Shown here: positions 9,306 through 17,400 of the stretch, in pieces
How the letters are laid out: every line of letters begins with the position of its first letter
Numbering within the stretch: the stretch's first letter is position 1
Source: Streptomyces sp. SID12488
Lineage (GTDB): Bacteria > Actinomycetota > Actinomycetes > Streptomycetales > Streptomycetaceae
Direction of reading: 5' to 3'
NCBI RefSeq assembly: GCF_010548275.1
Contig: NZ_JAAGLT010000011.1
Span: 62,001-126,000 of the forward strand
DNA length: 64,000 nucleotides
The notes under the pieces: model-generated
Databases searched by the model: none
The model's input: the letters and a program-made list of their open reading frames with translations, nothing else
What the model was told of the DNA's origin: nothing
Made by a program: the position numbers and the translations under genes

Positions 9306-9530
9306 CTGAACGGTGATGAGGTAGCCGACGGTGCCGCCGATGAAGGCGAGGACTGTGACCCAACCTGCCAGGGACAACCGCCACGCCATCCATTGTGGGT
9401 CGGCCTTGGCTGGTGAAGTAATACCGATCAGGACCTCATACGCGGCTGCCCAGCCGAGACGCACACCGTTCAAGACGAAGAGGAGCCTCCCCCCGGCAAG
9501 AGGACTTCCGCCGGCGGGAAAATCCTTGGT
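9306..9530 (-). pseudogene. small membrane-protein fragment fused to transposase relic
   Basis: In the same frame as the transposase relic and upstream of it lie about 65 residues with two hydrophobic segments, roughly FVLNGVRLGWAAAYEVLIGI and LAGWVTVLAFIGGTVGYLI. The combination (an ITSP motif between two helices, GWaaAYeVLvGITSP) resembles the DUF6313 family of Streptomyces, from memory. The junction to transposase sequence falls at about 9306. The upstream limit is unclear, and I see no ribosome-binding site that would make a chimera translatable. Confidence 0.45.
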
Positions 9531-9612
9531 CAGCCGTCTGTCGCCCGCCACCAGGACAGGAGGCGGGCGACGCTGTTGTCGACGGGCGCCGTGGAGGCGT
9601 CCGTCGCGGGGG

Positions 9613-10131
9613 TCAGCTGTAGGGGACGGCGTCGGCGGGGTCGGCGTGCCAGTTGGTGGCGAGGGGGCGGTCGACCTGGACGGTGAGGGGGAGGTCCAGG
9701 GTGACGAAGTTGTCCTCATCGCCTGTGACGGAGAGGTGGAGCTTCTCGAACAGCCTGCCGTTCTCGTTGTTGGTGGACTTGGGGTTGATGCCGGCGTATG
9801 CGGCGGCGGAGCCGGAGAGGACGACGTCGTCGCTGACGCTGTGCTCGACGGGCCGCAGCTCGGTGTCGGCGGCGGAGCCGAAGGACGCGGAGGGGAAGAC
9901 GCCCTCCAGGTAGCAGGTGATGCCGGACTTGGCCTTGGCGGTGACGAGGAGGTAGCCACCTGCCTGCGTCTTCGAGGTGATCTCGAAGGTCAGGTCGTTG
10001 GTGGCACAGGCCCGCGCGGCGGTGCTTCCGCTGTCGGCGGTGGCGGCCGGGGTTGCGGTAGCAGCGAGGGCAGCCGCGGCGGCCACGGCCAGGGCGAGGC
10101 GGGTGGAGCGGGCGGCAAGTCGCGAACGCAT
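9613..10131 (-). CDS. secreted DUF4232 domain protein
   Basis: 172 residues. A Sec signal peptide (MRSRLAARSTRLALAVAAAA, cleavage near TPAATADS) is followed by a small beta sandwich. Two cysteines (ACATNDLTF and ITCYLEGVFPS) are spaced as in DUF4232, a secreted actinobacterial domain of unknown function usually found alone or in lipoproteins. The start is ATG 10131, chosen over an upstream open frame because GGAG lies 8 nt before it and the signal peptide begins there. The protein should end up outside the cell, soluble. The neighbour on the left is a relic zone, and 294 bp without genes separate it from the EEP gene on the right. Confidence 0.75.
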   Translation of the reverse strand: MRSRLAARSTRLALAVAAAAALAATATPAATADSGSTAARACATNDLTFEITSKTQAGGYLLVTAKAKSGITCYLEGVFPSASFGSAADTELRPVEHSVSDDVVLSGSAAAYAGINPKSTNNENGRLFEKLHLSVTGDEDNFVTLDLPLTVQVDRPLATNWHADPADAVPYS

Positions 10132-10425
10132 CGAAGATCTCCATGGTGCGGAAGTGGGTCGTCCAGCGGACTGCTTGGACGGCCACAGCTTGTTCCGTGA
10201 TCTGTTCCGCCCGCCACAAAAAGCGATCATGTTGGGACGCCGGAACGCTGGAATGGGCGCTGACCAGCAGAAACGTTGGCGGTCTGGAACGGGTGACTGG
10301 GACGGGTGGCCGGGACGGGCAGGGTGGATCATCACCTGGCCACACCGATGTCCGGGGCGTTCTCCTCCAGCCACGGGACAATCCTGTTCAGGCGCACCCA
10401 TCAGCTTTCGTCAACTTTCGTCCGA

Positions 10426-11271
10426 TCATGCGGACGCCAACTCGGCCACGACGGCGGCATGGTCGGACGCCCAGACATCCCCGACCGGCCCGTCCCCCGC
10501 TCGCCATACCGCACGCACATGCCCGAGACCTCCCGGCCACGGCAGTCCCACATGGATGTAGTCGATACGCGAGCTCGGGCCGAACCCTGCCGCGACATAC
10601 GGGTTGGCGGCGTCCCAAGTCGCGGACGGAGCCGCCGGATCGGCCAACTCCCAGGCGTCCATGAAGACTTGGCCGGGAACGGGCGGGGCCGTCATGTGAC
10701 CGCCGAACAGCCGGATCTCGTCGGAGTCCGGCCGGGCGTTGAAGTCGCCGGTGATGACGGGCGGGAAGGCGGTGCCGCCGTCACGGTGTTTCGCCACGAA
10801 CTCCGCGAGGGCGGTGACCTGTTGGCACCGGACAGCCGAGGCGTGGGGCGCGGAGGTGAGGTGAGTGGTGAAGAAGGGGACATGGTGGCCGGGGGCGGCG
10901 AGCCTGGCGTACAGGGCAAGGCGTCCGTCGTCCAGCTCATCGGGCGCCGGCAGCCGCATCACCTCGCTCTCGACGACGGGCCAGCGACTCAGCACCGCGT
11001 TCCCGACGTTCACCTTCGCGCCGCCCCCGCCCCCACCCTCGATACGCCGCTGCCAGCGCTCGGGGGCCTCGGAGGCGGCCCAGGTCCAGTGCAGGCCGAG
11101 TTCGTCGGCGAGCCAGGCGGCGAGGTTCTCGCCGCCGCACTCCCAGACCTCCTGGAGCCCGACCACGTCCGGCCGCAGATCCCGCAGCACGGAGAGGATC
11201 GCCTGCCGCCGCGCCTCCCAGGGCCCGAACCGCCACCACAGATTCCAGGTCACCACGCGCATATTCGCCAC
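10426..11271 (-). CDS. endonuclease/exonuclease/phosphatase family protein
   Basis: 281 residues with the complete EEP (DNase I-like) catalytic set: asparagine in TWNLWW near residue 9, glutamate in LQEVW near 42, GDFNARPDSDEI near 175, SRIDYIHV near 235 and SDHAAVVAEL at the C-terminus. There is no signal peptide, so it is probably cytoplasmic. Substrates in the family range from DNA to phosphoinositides and sphingomyelin. A run of glycines (GGGGGG near residue 80) makes a flexible loop that is not typical. The start is ATG 11271 or ATG 11262. It is divergent from the Ddn-like gene. Confidence 0.8.
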   Translation of the reverse strand: MANMRVVTWNLWWRFGPWEARRQAILSVLRDLRPDVVGLQEVWECGGENLAAWLADELGLHWTWAASEAPERWQRRIEGGGGGGAKVNVGNAVLSRWPVVESEVMRLPAPDELDDGRLALYARLAAPGHHVPFFTTHLTSAPHASAVRCQQVTALAEFVAKHRDGGTAFPPVITGDFNARPDSDEIRLFGGHMTAPPVPGQVFMDAWELADPAAPSATWDAANPYVAAGFGPSSRIDYIHVGLPWPGGLGHVRAVWRAGDGPVGDVWASDHAAVVAELASA

Positions 11272-11370
11272 CGCCTACTCCTTTCGCCCAGGCCCAGCCC
11301 TTGTCCCTCTGGGAGAGCATTCAAGGGCACACCACAGCAGCAGCACGAACACAGGAGACACAAGAACAAC

Positions 11371-11766
11371 ATGTCCCGCTTCACGGAGTTCAGATTCAAG
11401 GCCGCCACCACCTTCCAGCGCCACATCGGCAACCCGGTCACGCGCCGCCTCCCGTTCCACACTCTTCTGGAGACCACCGGCCGTACCTCCGGCCTGCCCC
11501 GCGTCACCCCGCTCGGCGGACGCCGCATCGGCAACGAGTTCTGGCTGGTCTCGGAGTTCGGCGAGAAGTCTCAGTACGTACGGAACATCAAGTCGAACCC
11601 GCGTGTACGGGTACGGGTCGGGGGACGGTGGCACAAGGGCACGGCCCACCTTCTCCCGAACGACGACCCAATCGCCCGACTGCGGACCCTGCCGAAGGTC
11701 AACAGCACGGGCGTACGAACCCTGGGGACGAATCTGCTGACGGTACGGGTGGATCTGGACGGCTGA
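11371..11766 (+). CDS. Ddn/DUF385-like F420-dependent nitroreductase family protein
   Basis: 131 residues, the usual size for the split-beta-barrel F420 family that includes Mycobacterium Ddn and quinone reductases. Diagnostic blocks are LLETTGRTSGLPRVTPLGG near residues 28-48, FWLVSEFGEKSQYVRNIKSNP near 55-75 and VGGRWHKGTAHLLPNDDP near 80. The arginine/lysine-rich N-terminus matches the amphipathic helix by which several members touch the membrane. It would use F420H2, for which fbiC in this window supplies the precursor. The start is ATG 11371 behind AGGAGA at 11353. It ends 2 bp from the convergent ATPase gene. Confidence 0.85.
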   Translation: MSRFTEFRFKAATTFQRHIGNPVTRRLPFHTLLETTGRTSGLPRVTPLGGRRIGNEFWLVSEFGEKSQYVRNIKSNPRVRVRVGGRWHKGTAHLLPNDDPIARLRTLPKVNSTGVRTLGTNLLTVRVDLDG

Positions 11767-11768
11767 AC

Positions 11769-12218
11769 CTACGTCCGCCCGCACTCCGCCCACAGCAGCT
11801 TCCCGCCCTTCGGCGCGCCTGGCTCCCGCAGCACGGACACACCCCATGAGTCGGCACACGCCTGTACGAGGTGCAGCCCGCGCCCGCCTTCGGCGTCGTC
11901 CGGGGGTACGGCGATGGGGGTGCCCTTCTCCGATGTCGAGAAACCGGGCGGGACCCGGGGATCGGTGTCCCACACGGCGACGCGGAGCCGGTCGGGTTCG
12001 TTGGAGAGGAGGCGGAGCATGTACGGGCCCCTGGTGTGGAGGTGGGCGTTGGTGAGCAACTCGGAGGCGAGGAGTTCGGCGGTGGGGGTGAGGTGGGCGA
12101 GGTCGTGGGCAGCCAGAACGGTGCGCAGGGTGGCGCGGGCGATGCCCGGTGCGCGGGGATCGTGCGGGAGCTGGAGGGCGTAGCTCCAAGAGAGGGCGGA
12201 CGGCGATACGGTGGCCAT
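11769..12218 (-). CDS. RsbW-like ATP-binding protein of a WhiJ-type cassette
   Basis: 149 residues with the GHKL ATPase fold: N-box ELLTNAHLHT near 60, G1 box VWDTDPR near 85, G2 box EGGRGLHLVQA near 112. It has no kinase or sensor part, so it resembles anti-sigma serine kinases. In Streptomyces such genes sit beside an HTH gene and a DUF397 gene (as in whiJ/abaA loci), as here with the divergent gene at 12447. The biochemical target is unknown. ATG 12218 has GGAG at a good distance; the longer open frame to 12356 lacks one. Confidence 0.8.
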   Translation of the reverse strand: MATVSPSALSWSYALQLPHDPRAPGIARATLRTVLAAHDLAHLTPTAELLASELLTNAHLHTRGPYMLRLLSNEPDRLRVAVWDTDPRVPPGFSTSEKGTPIAVPPDDAEGGRGLHLVQACADSWGVSVLREPGAPKGGKLLWAECGRT

Positions 12219-12353
12219 CGGAAGTCTCCGATCACGGAGGGGAGTTGGGTGGTGCCGGTACGTTGCCTTGCATTGCGGTGCCCAGTGACCGTGGCCGCTC
12301 CGTCGAGCGGGGTACTTCTGGGCGAGGCGCCTGAGAATGAAGATAGGGCTCGA

Positions 12354-12366
12354 CAAATGTCATTTG
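12354..12366. promoter_or_regulatory. CAAATG-t-CATTTG palindrome between divergent cassette genes
   Basis: A 6-bp perfect inverted repeat with one central base in the AT-richer 230-bp gap between the ATPase gene (start 12218) and the HTH gene (start 12447). It is a candidate operator for the HTH protein, inferred from position and symmetry only. Confidence 0.4.
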
Positions 12367-12446
12367 CCAGTGATCGAGATACTTACGGTCGAGATTCCCT
12401 CGTGTGAGTGACCCGCCGACGGAACATGTGTGCAGGAGGAGTTCAC

Positions 12447-13298
12447 GTGCCCGCAAGACCCCGCCTGACGGCCCGCCGACTGCGGCTCGCCGTGGAGCTG
12501 CGCAAGATGCGCGAGCGCGCGGGCATGACGGCGACCGATGCCGCACGAGCGCTCAGCACCAGTCAGGGGCAGCTCAGCAACGTGGAGTCTGCCCGGTTCG
12601 GGGTGAGCCCCGAGCGCGTCAGGGCGCTGGCCGGCATCTACTCCTGCTCCGACCAGGCGTTCGTCCAGTGCCTGGTCGCCGTGGCGACCGACAAGACGTT
12701 CGGCTGGTGGGAGTCGTACCGCGAAGTGCTGCCGTCCGGGCTCCTCGACCTCGCCGAGTTGGAGCACCACGCCACGGCCGTACGCACCGCCTACACCTCG
12801 CACATGCCCGGCCTGCTACAGACCGCCGACCACGCCCGCGAGATCTTCCGCCATGTGATTCCGGCGCCCACCCCACCCGAGGTGGAGCACCGCGTCTCCC
12901 ACCGGGTCAAACGGCAGGGCGTGTTGTACGGAGCGAACCCGACCCCGTACCGGACCGTGGTCCACGAAGCAGCACTGCGCATGCGCGTCGGCGGCCGTGA
13001 CGTGGCTCGCACCCAGCTCCGGCATCTGATGGACATGAGCGAGCGGGACCACATCACCGTCCGCGTACTGCCCTTCGACGTGGGTGCCTTCCCGGGATCG
13101 GGCCAGTCCATCAACTACCTGCACGGCCCGGTGCCCCAGCTGGACACAGCCCAACTGGACCAGTTCCACGGCCCCGTCCTCCTGGACGCCGAGGCCCACT
13201 TGGAGAAGTACCGACTTCTCCTGGACACCGTCGAGGCCACGGCCCTCACCCCGGAGAAGTCCCGGGACCTCATCCTTGCCATCGCCCAGGACCTGTAG
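12447..13298 (+). CDS. WhiJ-like HTH regulator (XRE, DUF5753/Scr1 type)
   Basis: 283 residues. Residues 10-70 form an XRE helix-turn-helix (ELRKMRERAGMTATDAARAL, then SQGQLSNVES). Residues 90-280 are the DUF5753 domain (MPGLLQTADHAREIF near 115, VRVLPFDVGAFPG near 215). The family is abundant in Streptomyces and works with a small DUF397 partner in developmental control. DUF397 follows at 13308, 9 bp after the stop, and the ATPase is divergent. GTG 12447 is preceded by AGGAGGA at 12434-12440, which decides the start against upstream in-frame codons. Confidence 0.85.
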   Translation: MPARPRLTARRLRLAVELRKMRERAGMTATDAARALSTSQGQLSNVESARFGVSPERVRALAGIYSCSDQAFVQCLVAVATDKTFGWWESYREVLPSGLLDLAELEHHATAVRTAYTSHMPGLLQTADHAREIFRHVIPAPTPPEVEHRVSHRVKRQGVLYGANPTPYRTVVHEAALRMRVGGRDVARTQLRHLMDMSERDHITVRVLPFDVGAFPGSGQSINYLHGPVPQLDTAQLDQFHGPVLLDAEAHLEKYRLLLDTVEATALTPEKSRDLILAIAQDL

Positions 13299-13307
13299 AG
13301 GAGCCCC

Positions 13308-13490
13308 ATGTCCCAGCACATCTGGCGGAAGTCGTCCCGCTGCCAGGAAGGCGACGCCTGTGTCTATATATCCGTCAACGGCGAAACGATTCTGCTCGCC
13401 GATTCGGCAACGCCGGACCCATCGTCCGCCATCTCGGCCGGACGCGACGCCTTCACCAACCTCATCCGCATGCTCAGGATCGGCGAATGA
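13308..13490 (+). CDS. DUF397 domain protein
   Basis: 60 residues, a complete DUF397 protein: WRKSSRCQEGDACVYIS, then a loop, LADSATPDP and the final AFTNLIRMLRIGE. It is a small cytoplasmic partner of the preceding WhiJ-like regulator in a standard two-gene unit. The start ATG 13308 has AGGAG overlapping the upstream stop codon, so translation is probably coupled. The signature GrDaFtnLi differs slightly from the more common F..Fl..vk. DNA right after the stop turns abruptly AT-richer. Confidence 0.85.
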   Translation: MSQHIWRKSSRCQEGDACVYISVNGETILLADSATPDPSSAISAGRDAFTNLIRMLRIGE

Positions 13491-13971
13491 GCCTGTGCGG
13501 ATGACCGGCGACATCAACTCCCGCACCTAGTCCGGCATGGTAAATCAGACCAAGAACCCCGGGATGAGGCACATTATCTTCCAGGATTTCGATCATCCTA
13601 TTGACCTCCTGTTCAGCATCCTCCGAAGCCATGATTTTTCGGAGCAACTTCACGGTTGGTCAAGTATCACGCTCATCCGTCATCCACTCCCCGCGAGACG
13701 CGACGCAACGCTGGAATTGTGAAACTCTCGCCAATATCCCCCGAAAGCGACTACCAGTAGTAACGGCGCCAACCATTCCAACACCTTCGAGTAATCCGCG
13801 AAAGATCTCCAGCCTTCGGAGATGAGGATTTTATATCCGGTTCCATAACGGCTAGCCCCTCACCTTCGACCGATGACGCTTTCCCACGGATCCGGCATCT
13901 GGGATTCGCCACTCGACATCGATCCAAGTTCAGTAGATTTTACAATCGATCTGGGCAAGCCCTTGGCGTGA
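13491..13971. other. AT-rich gap with gene relics
   Basis: About 480 bp of visibly lower GC than the flanks. It holds the colicin-immunity-like relic (13534-13653). The rest (13654-13971) contains only short frames. One minus-strand stretch could encode a hydrophobic segment (VLEWLAPLLLVVAFGGYW) but has no start or ribosome-binding site. I see nothing else there. Confidence 0.6.
13534..13653 (-). pseudogene. relic of a colicin/pyocin-type immunity gene
   Basis: From a GTG at 13653 the minus strand encodes KLLRKIMASEDAEQEV, then NRMIEILEDNVPHPGVLGLI. This matches the colicin E-type immunity family, whose actinobacterial members read LvrrIMdAegteeE, then a helix, then NVPHPgvsdLIf.p. The expected C-terminal third is missing: after LIYHA the frame runs into the end of the DUF397 gene on the other strand. 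The start region also lacks the usual first helix. It is a truncated immunity gene left beside the active toxin locus. The family call is by eye. Confidence 0.55.
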
Positions 13972-14427
13972 TTACCCTTCGTAGACCTGGGCCACACACA
14001 GCGCTTCCCTAGCTGCGAGATCATAGACTTCCCACAGATCGATCAAAGTTCCCTCCAGGTCCTCCAGATAGCCGACAGGGATCCTGCCGCGGATAATCCC
14101 GGAAAGCACCTCGGGCGCCTGTCGCATCACATCCAGAACAGGGAGCGAAGAAAGAAACTGACTAACCCCTGCTACTTCTTCGGCCGACAGGAAAGTGCAA
14201 AATGTTCCAGCACCGTCATCACCAAGGAGACTCCCACCAGAAACAGCGGAGATGACATTGTCGCCAGCGTTAACCTGCTGCAAAAGCTTCTCGATAACAC
14301 CTGAATCGTCACCGAGGTCACACAACGCAGCGGAATCATCCGACTCCAGAAGATAGAATCGGGAAATAACCCGCCCGAAACCAGCTTCAATCTCTCGCCC
14401 AGAAATAGGGAACAGAGAAACGTTCAT
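13972..14427 (-). CDS. putative immunity protein for the RHS toxin (DUF1877-like)
   Basis: 151 residues, acidic, no signal peptide, lower GC than the RHS body. It starts 28 bp after the RHS stop on the same strand, the position of an immunity gene. The middle (VISAVSGGSLLGDDGAGTF, then LSAEEVAGVSQFL) and the N-terminal residues resemble DUF1877/YfbM proteins, which are often found beside toxins. The assignment is tentative. The expected role is to bind and block the C-terminal toxin tip in the producer cytoplasm. GGAAGG lies at a suitable distance from ATG 14427, and an in-frame GTG at 14430 is equally possible. Confidence 0.65.
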   Translation of the reverse strand: MNVSLFPISGREIEAGFGRVISRFYLLESDDSAALCDLGDDSGVIEKLLQQVNAGDNVISAVSGGSLLGDDGAGTFCTFLSAEEVAGVSQFLSSLPVLDVMRQAPEVLSGIIRGRIPVGYLEDLEGTLIDLWEVYDLAAREALCVAQVYEG

Positions 14428-14454
14428 CACTCACTACCTTCCGACCAGACCGAT

Positions 14455-17400
14455 TCAATAGGCTAGCAGAGGTCCGGCCATTCCAGGAATCAAGGGAGAA
14501 TCCGTAGAGCCCCACGGACTCTGGGACCAGTCATGATTCTCCACGTTCACGTGCCACCACTCCTTCACACTGGTCGCGGCTTTCTCATACCAGGGAACGC
14601 TCTCCGGCGCTGGCGCTGGCGCTGGATTATTGGGATACCTCCCCTTATCTCGGTCGTAGTTCTTTGTCTTATACGTGATCACTCCTCCACTCCTCACCGA
14701 TGGATAGGCGTCGACCCACTCACCAAGCTTGAACAGGTTCGGCCCTTTAAGCGGCGCCATTTTGAAACCTGCCTGCACCTTCATATTTCTAGTTTCCGGA
14801 TCCCCCTTCAACTGCTCCTTCAGACTCTTCACATAATCCTTCACCTCCGAATCGCCACCAACTTCAGCCTTACCTCCGAAATGTTTGACATCCCAGACGT
14901 AAACAGTATCGTCCGTCCAATAAAGGAGGTCTGCCCAGCCGCCTTTCTTCCTGCCGGGAACATTTCGAATGTAGTTTTCGGAATCACGGTAGCCGCGCGT
15001 CTGCTGAAGATCTACCGTTACTGATCCACCACCCTTGGGCTGCAAAGCGCGCAGCCAGAGCATATACATGATGATCACCGTATCGTGGGCCTTCGTGTAC
15101 TTCTCTTTTATGAATGCAGCCCGCCGCTTATCGGCAGCGGCTTTATCAGCTGCAGCCCGCCGCGCCGCCTCCCCTTCCGGATCGTAGACCCGGAGGCCGC
15201 TTGGATCGCTCTTGGTGATCGGGCTGCCGTTCGCGTACGTGTACCCGTTCATCTGAAGCGGGTCGGCTATATCCACAATCGGGTCGGCTGAGACAAAGCG
15301 CCCCGTCGACTGGTCGTATTCGCGCGCCCCAATATGTGTAAGCCCAGTAGTAGCCGCATCGTCGATGCCCACGCCAAGGTAGGTACGACGGTTGGGCCAA
15401 GCGGCGGCCGGGGTCCCCCGCGACTCGCCGTAGGGCTTAAAGGACCGGCGGGTAAGAGGCTGGCCCGCGGATTCCTCGACCGCGGTGGTGGCCGTGCCGA
15501 GAGGGTCGTTGAGCAGGATCGTGAGTTTGTGGCCGGTAGCCGTGCCTGCGGTGGTGCGGACGACCGTCGGGGCGCCAGGGTGGGAATAGGCGCGGACCGC
15601 GCGGGTGATGGTGCCGGCGGTGTTGGCGGTCACCTCGGTTTCGCCGAGGAAGAGCGTGGCGCCGGACTTCGTGCGCTCCAGGAGGCGGTTGCCGCTCGCG
15701 TCGTAGACGTAGTCGGTGCGGTCGGTGAGGGTCCAGCGTTGGGCGGTGGTGGTGTTGCAGGCGGTGATCTCGAGGGCGGTGCCCGATGCCGCGTTGAAGC
15801 CGGGGACGTCCAGGCAGCGGGCGGAGGCCGTGTTCTTGAGGCTGCCGTTCGCGCCGAGAGTCCATTTCTGGGCGTCGGAGCTGTTGCAGGTCGAGAGCTG
15901 GACGGCGCCGTTGTTGACGGTTCCGACGGCGGTGGCGCATTTGCCGAGGGCCTTGAGCTGGCCGTTGAGAGCCAGCGTCCATTTCTGGGCGTCGGCGCTG
16001 TTGCAGGTCGAGAGCTGGATCACCGTGCCGTCGGCCGTGGCCGCGTTGCGGACGTCGAGGCAGAAGCCGCCCAGGCCGGTGATGGCGGCGGGGTTCTCGC
16101 TGCCGTCGGAGGCCGTGGCGAGCTTGCCCTGGGCGGTCCAGACAAGGGACTGGCCGGTGACAGCGCCCGGGCGGGCGGTGGTGTTGCCTGCGGCGTCGTA
16201 GACGTAACTGCTGATGGTGGGGGTGGTGTTGGGTTTGGTGACCGTGCGAGAGGTGAGGAGGTGCGGGCGGGTGGTCGTGTTGGTGGTGCCGTGTGTGTAA
16301 GCGGTGGTCGTCGTCGCGGCCGTCGCGCCCTGCGCGTGTTCGGTCAGCGAGGTGCGGTTGCCGGTGACGTCGAACGTGTAGGCGTCCCAGTAGGCCGTGG
16401 AGCCGGTGGAGACCGTGCCCGAGGCGGGGGCCGTCCTGGAAAGGGAAGCCGTCAGGTCGCTGTCCGGGGCCGTGGTGTCCGTCGCGGAGTCGGCGGCCTC
16501 GGCGACCGGACCGGTGGAGATCTGACCGTCCGTGCGGTAGCCCCAGTTGGTGCCGGAGGCCGACTTGCAGCCCGTGCCTCCGCTACCCTCCGCGTCGGTG
16601 GCGAGGTTGGAGGTCCAGGCGTGGACCAGTTCGCCGAGCATGTCGTAGGTGAAGCACTGGTTGTCGGTCGTACCGACGGTGCCGTCCATCTGTCGGCGGG
16701 CGGCGGAGGTGACGTTGCCGGCCCGGTCGTAGGAGAAGTAGGCGTCGGTGATGCGGTGGGAGGCGTCGGTCTCCCGGTCCCAGACGCTGCGCTGGACGCG
16801 GCCGGTGTGCTCGTCGACGAAGTTGGTGGTCCACACCCGGTAGGGCTGGGGGCCGCTGACGGTGCGCAGGACCTCGCCGTACGGGGAGTAGGTGACGTCG
16901 GACGTGTACCAGCTTTGGCCGGAGGTGGACTCGGCCAGGCCGTCGCTGTCGTAGCGGGTGACGACCTTCTCCTGGGCCAGCCCGCCGACCGCCGGGAGTG
17001 TGGTCGTCAGCGGCTTGCCGGTGGGGGTGTATGTGTAGGCATACGAGTACTTGCCCGCCAGGCCGGGAGTGGCGGTGCCGTTCGGGATGGTCACCTCACG
17101 ACCCGTGGGGCGGTAGTCGGTGTCGTAGCCGGTGATCCGGTCCACGAAGTCGCCGTACCGGTCGTGGCGGGTCGTGGACGAGAGCAGACCGAGCGCGCCC
17201 GTCGGGTCGTACGCGTACTCGATGATCGGGGACGCGGTCGCCGATCCTTCGCGGACCGCCTTGACCCGGCCGGTCGTGTCGTACTCCGTGAAGGTGGTGA
17301 GGTTGCGGGAGTCCGTGGCGCTGGTGCGGCGGTCGAGGTCGTCGTAGGCGAAGGACGACGTGCCGACATCGGGATCGGTGGAGTCGGTCAGCCGGCCGCG

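Noticed and set aside
13537..13722. A 61-codon plus-strand frame in the AT-rich gap
   Set aside because: No ribosome-binding site, no domain, and it opposes the better-matching immunity-gene relic.
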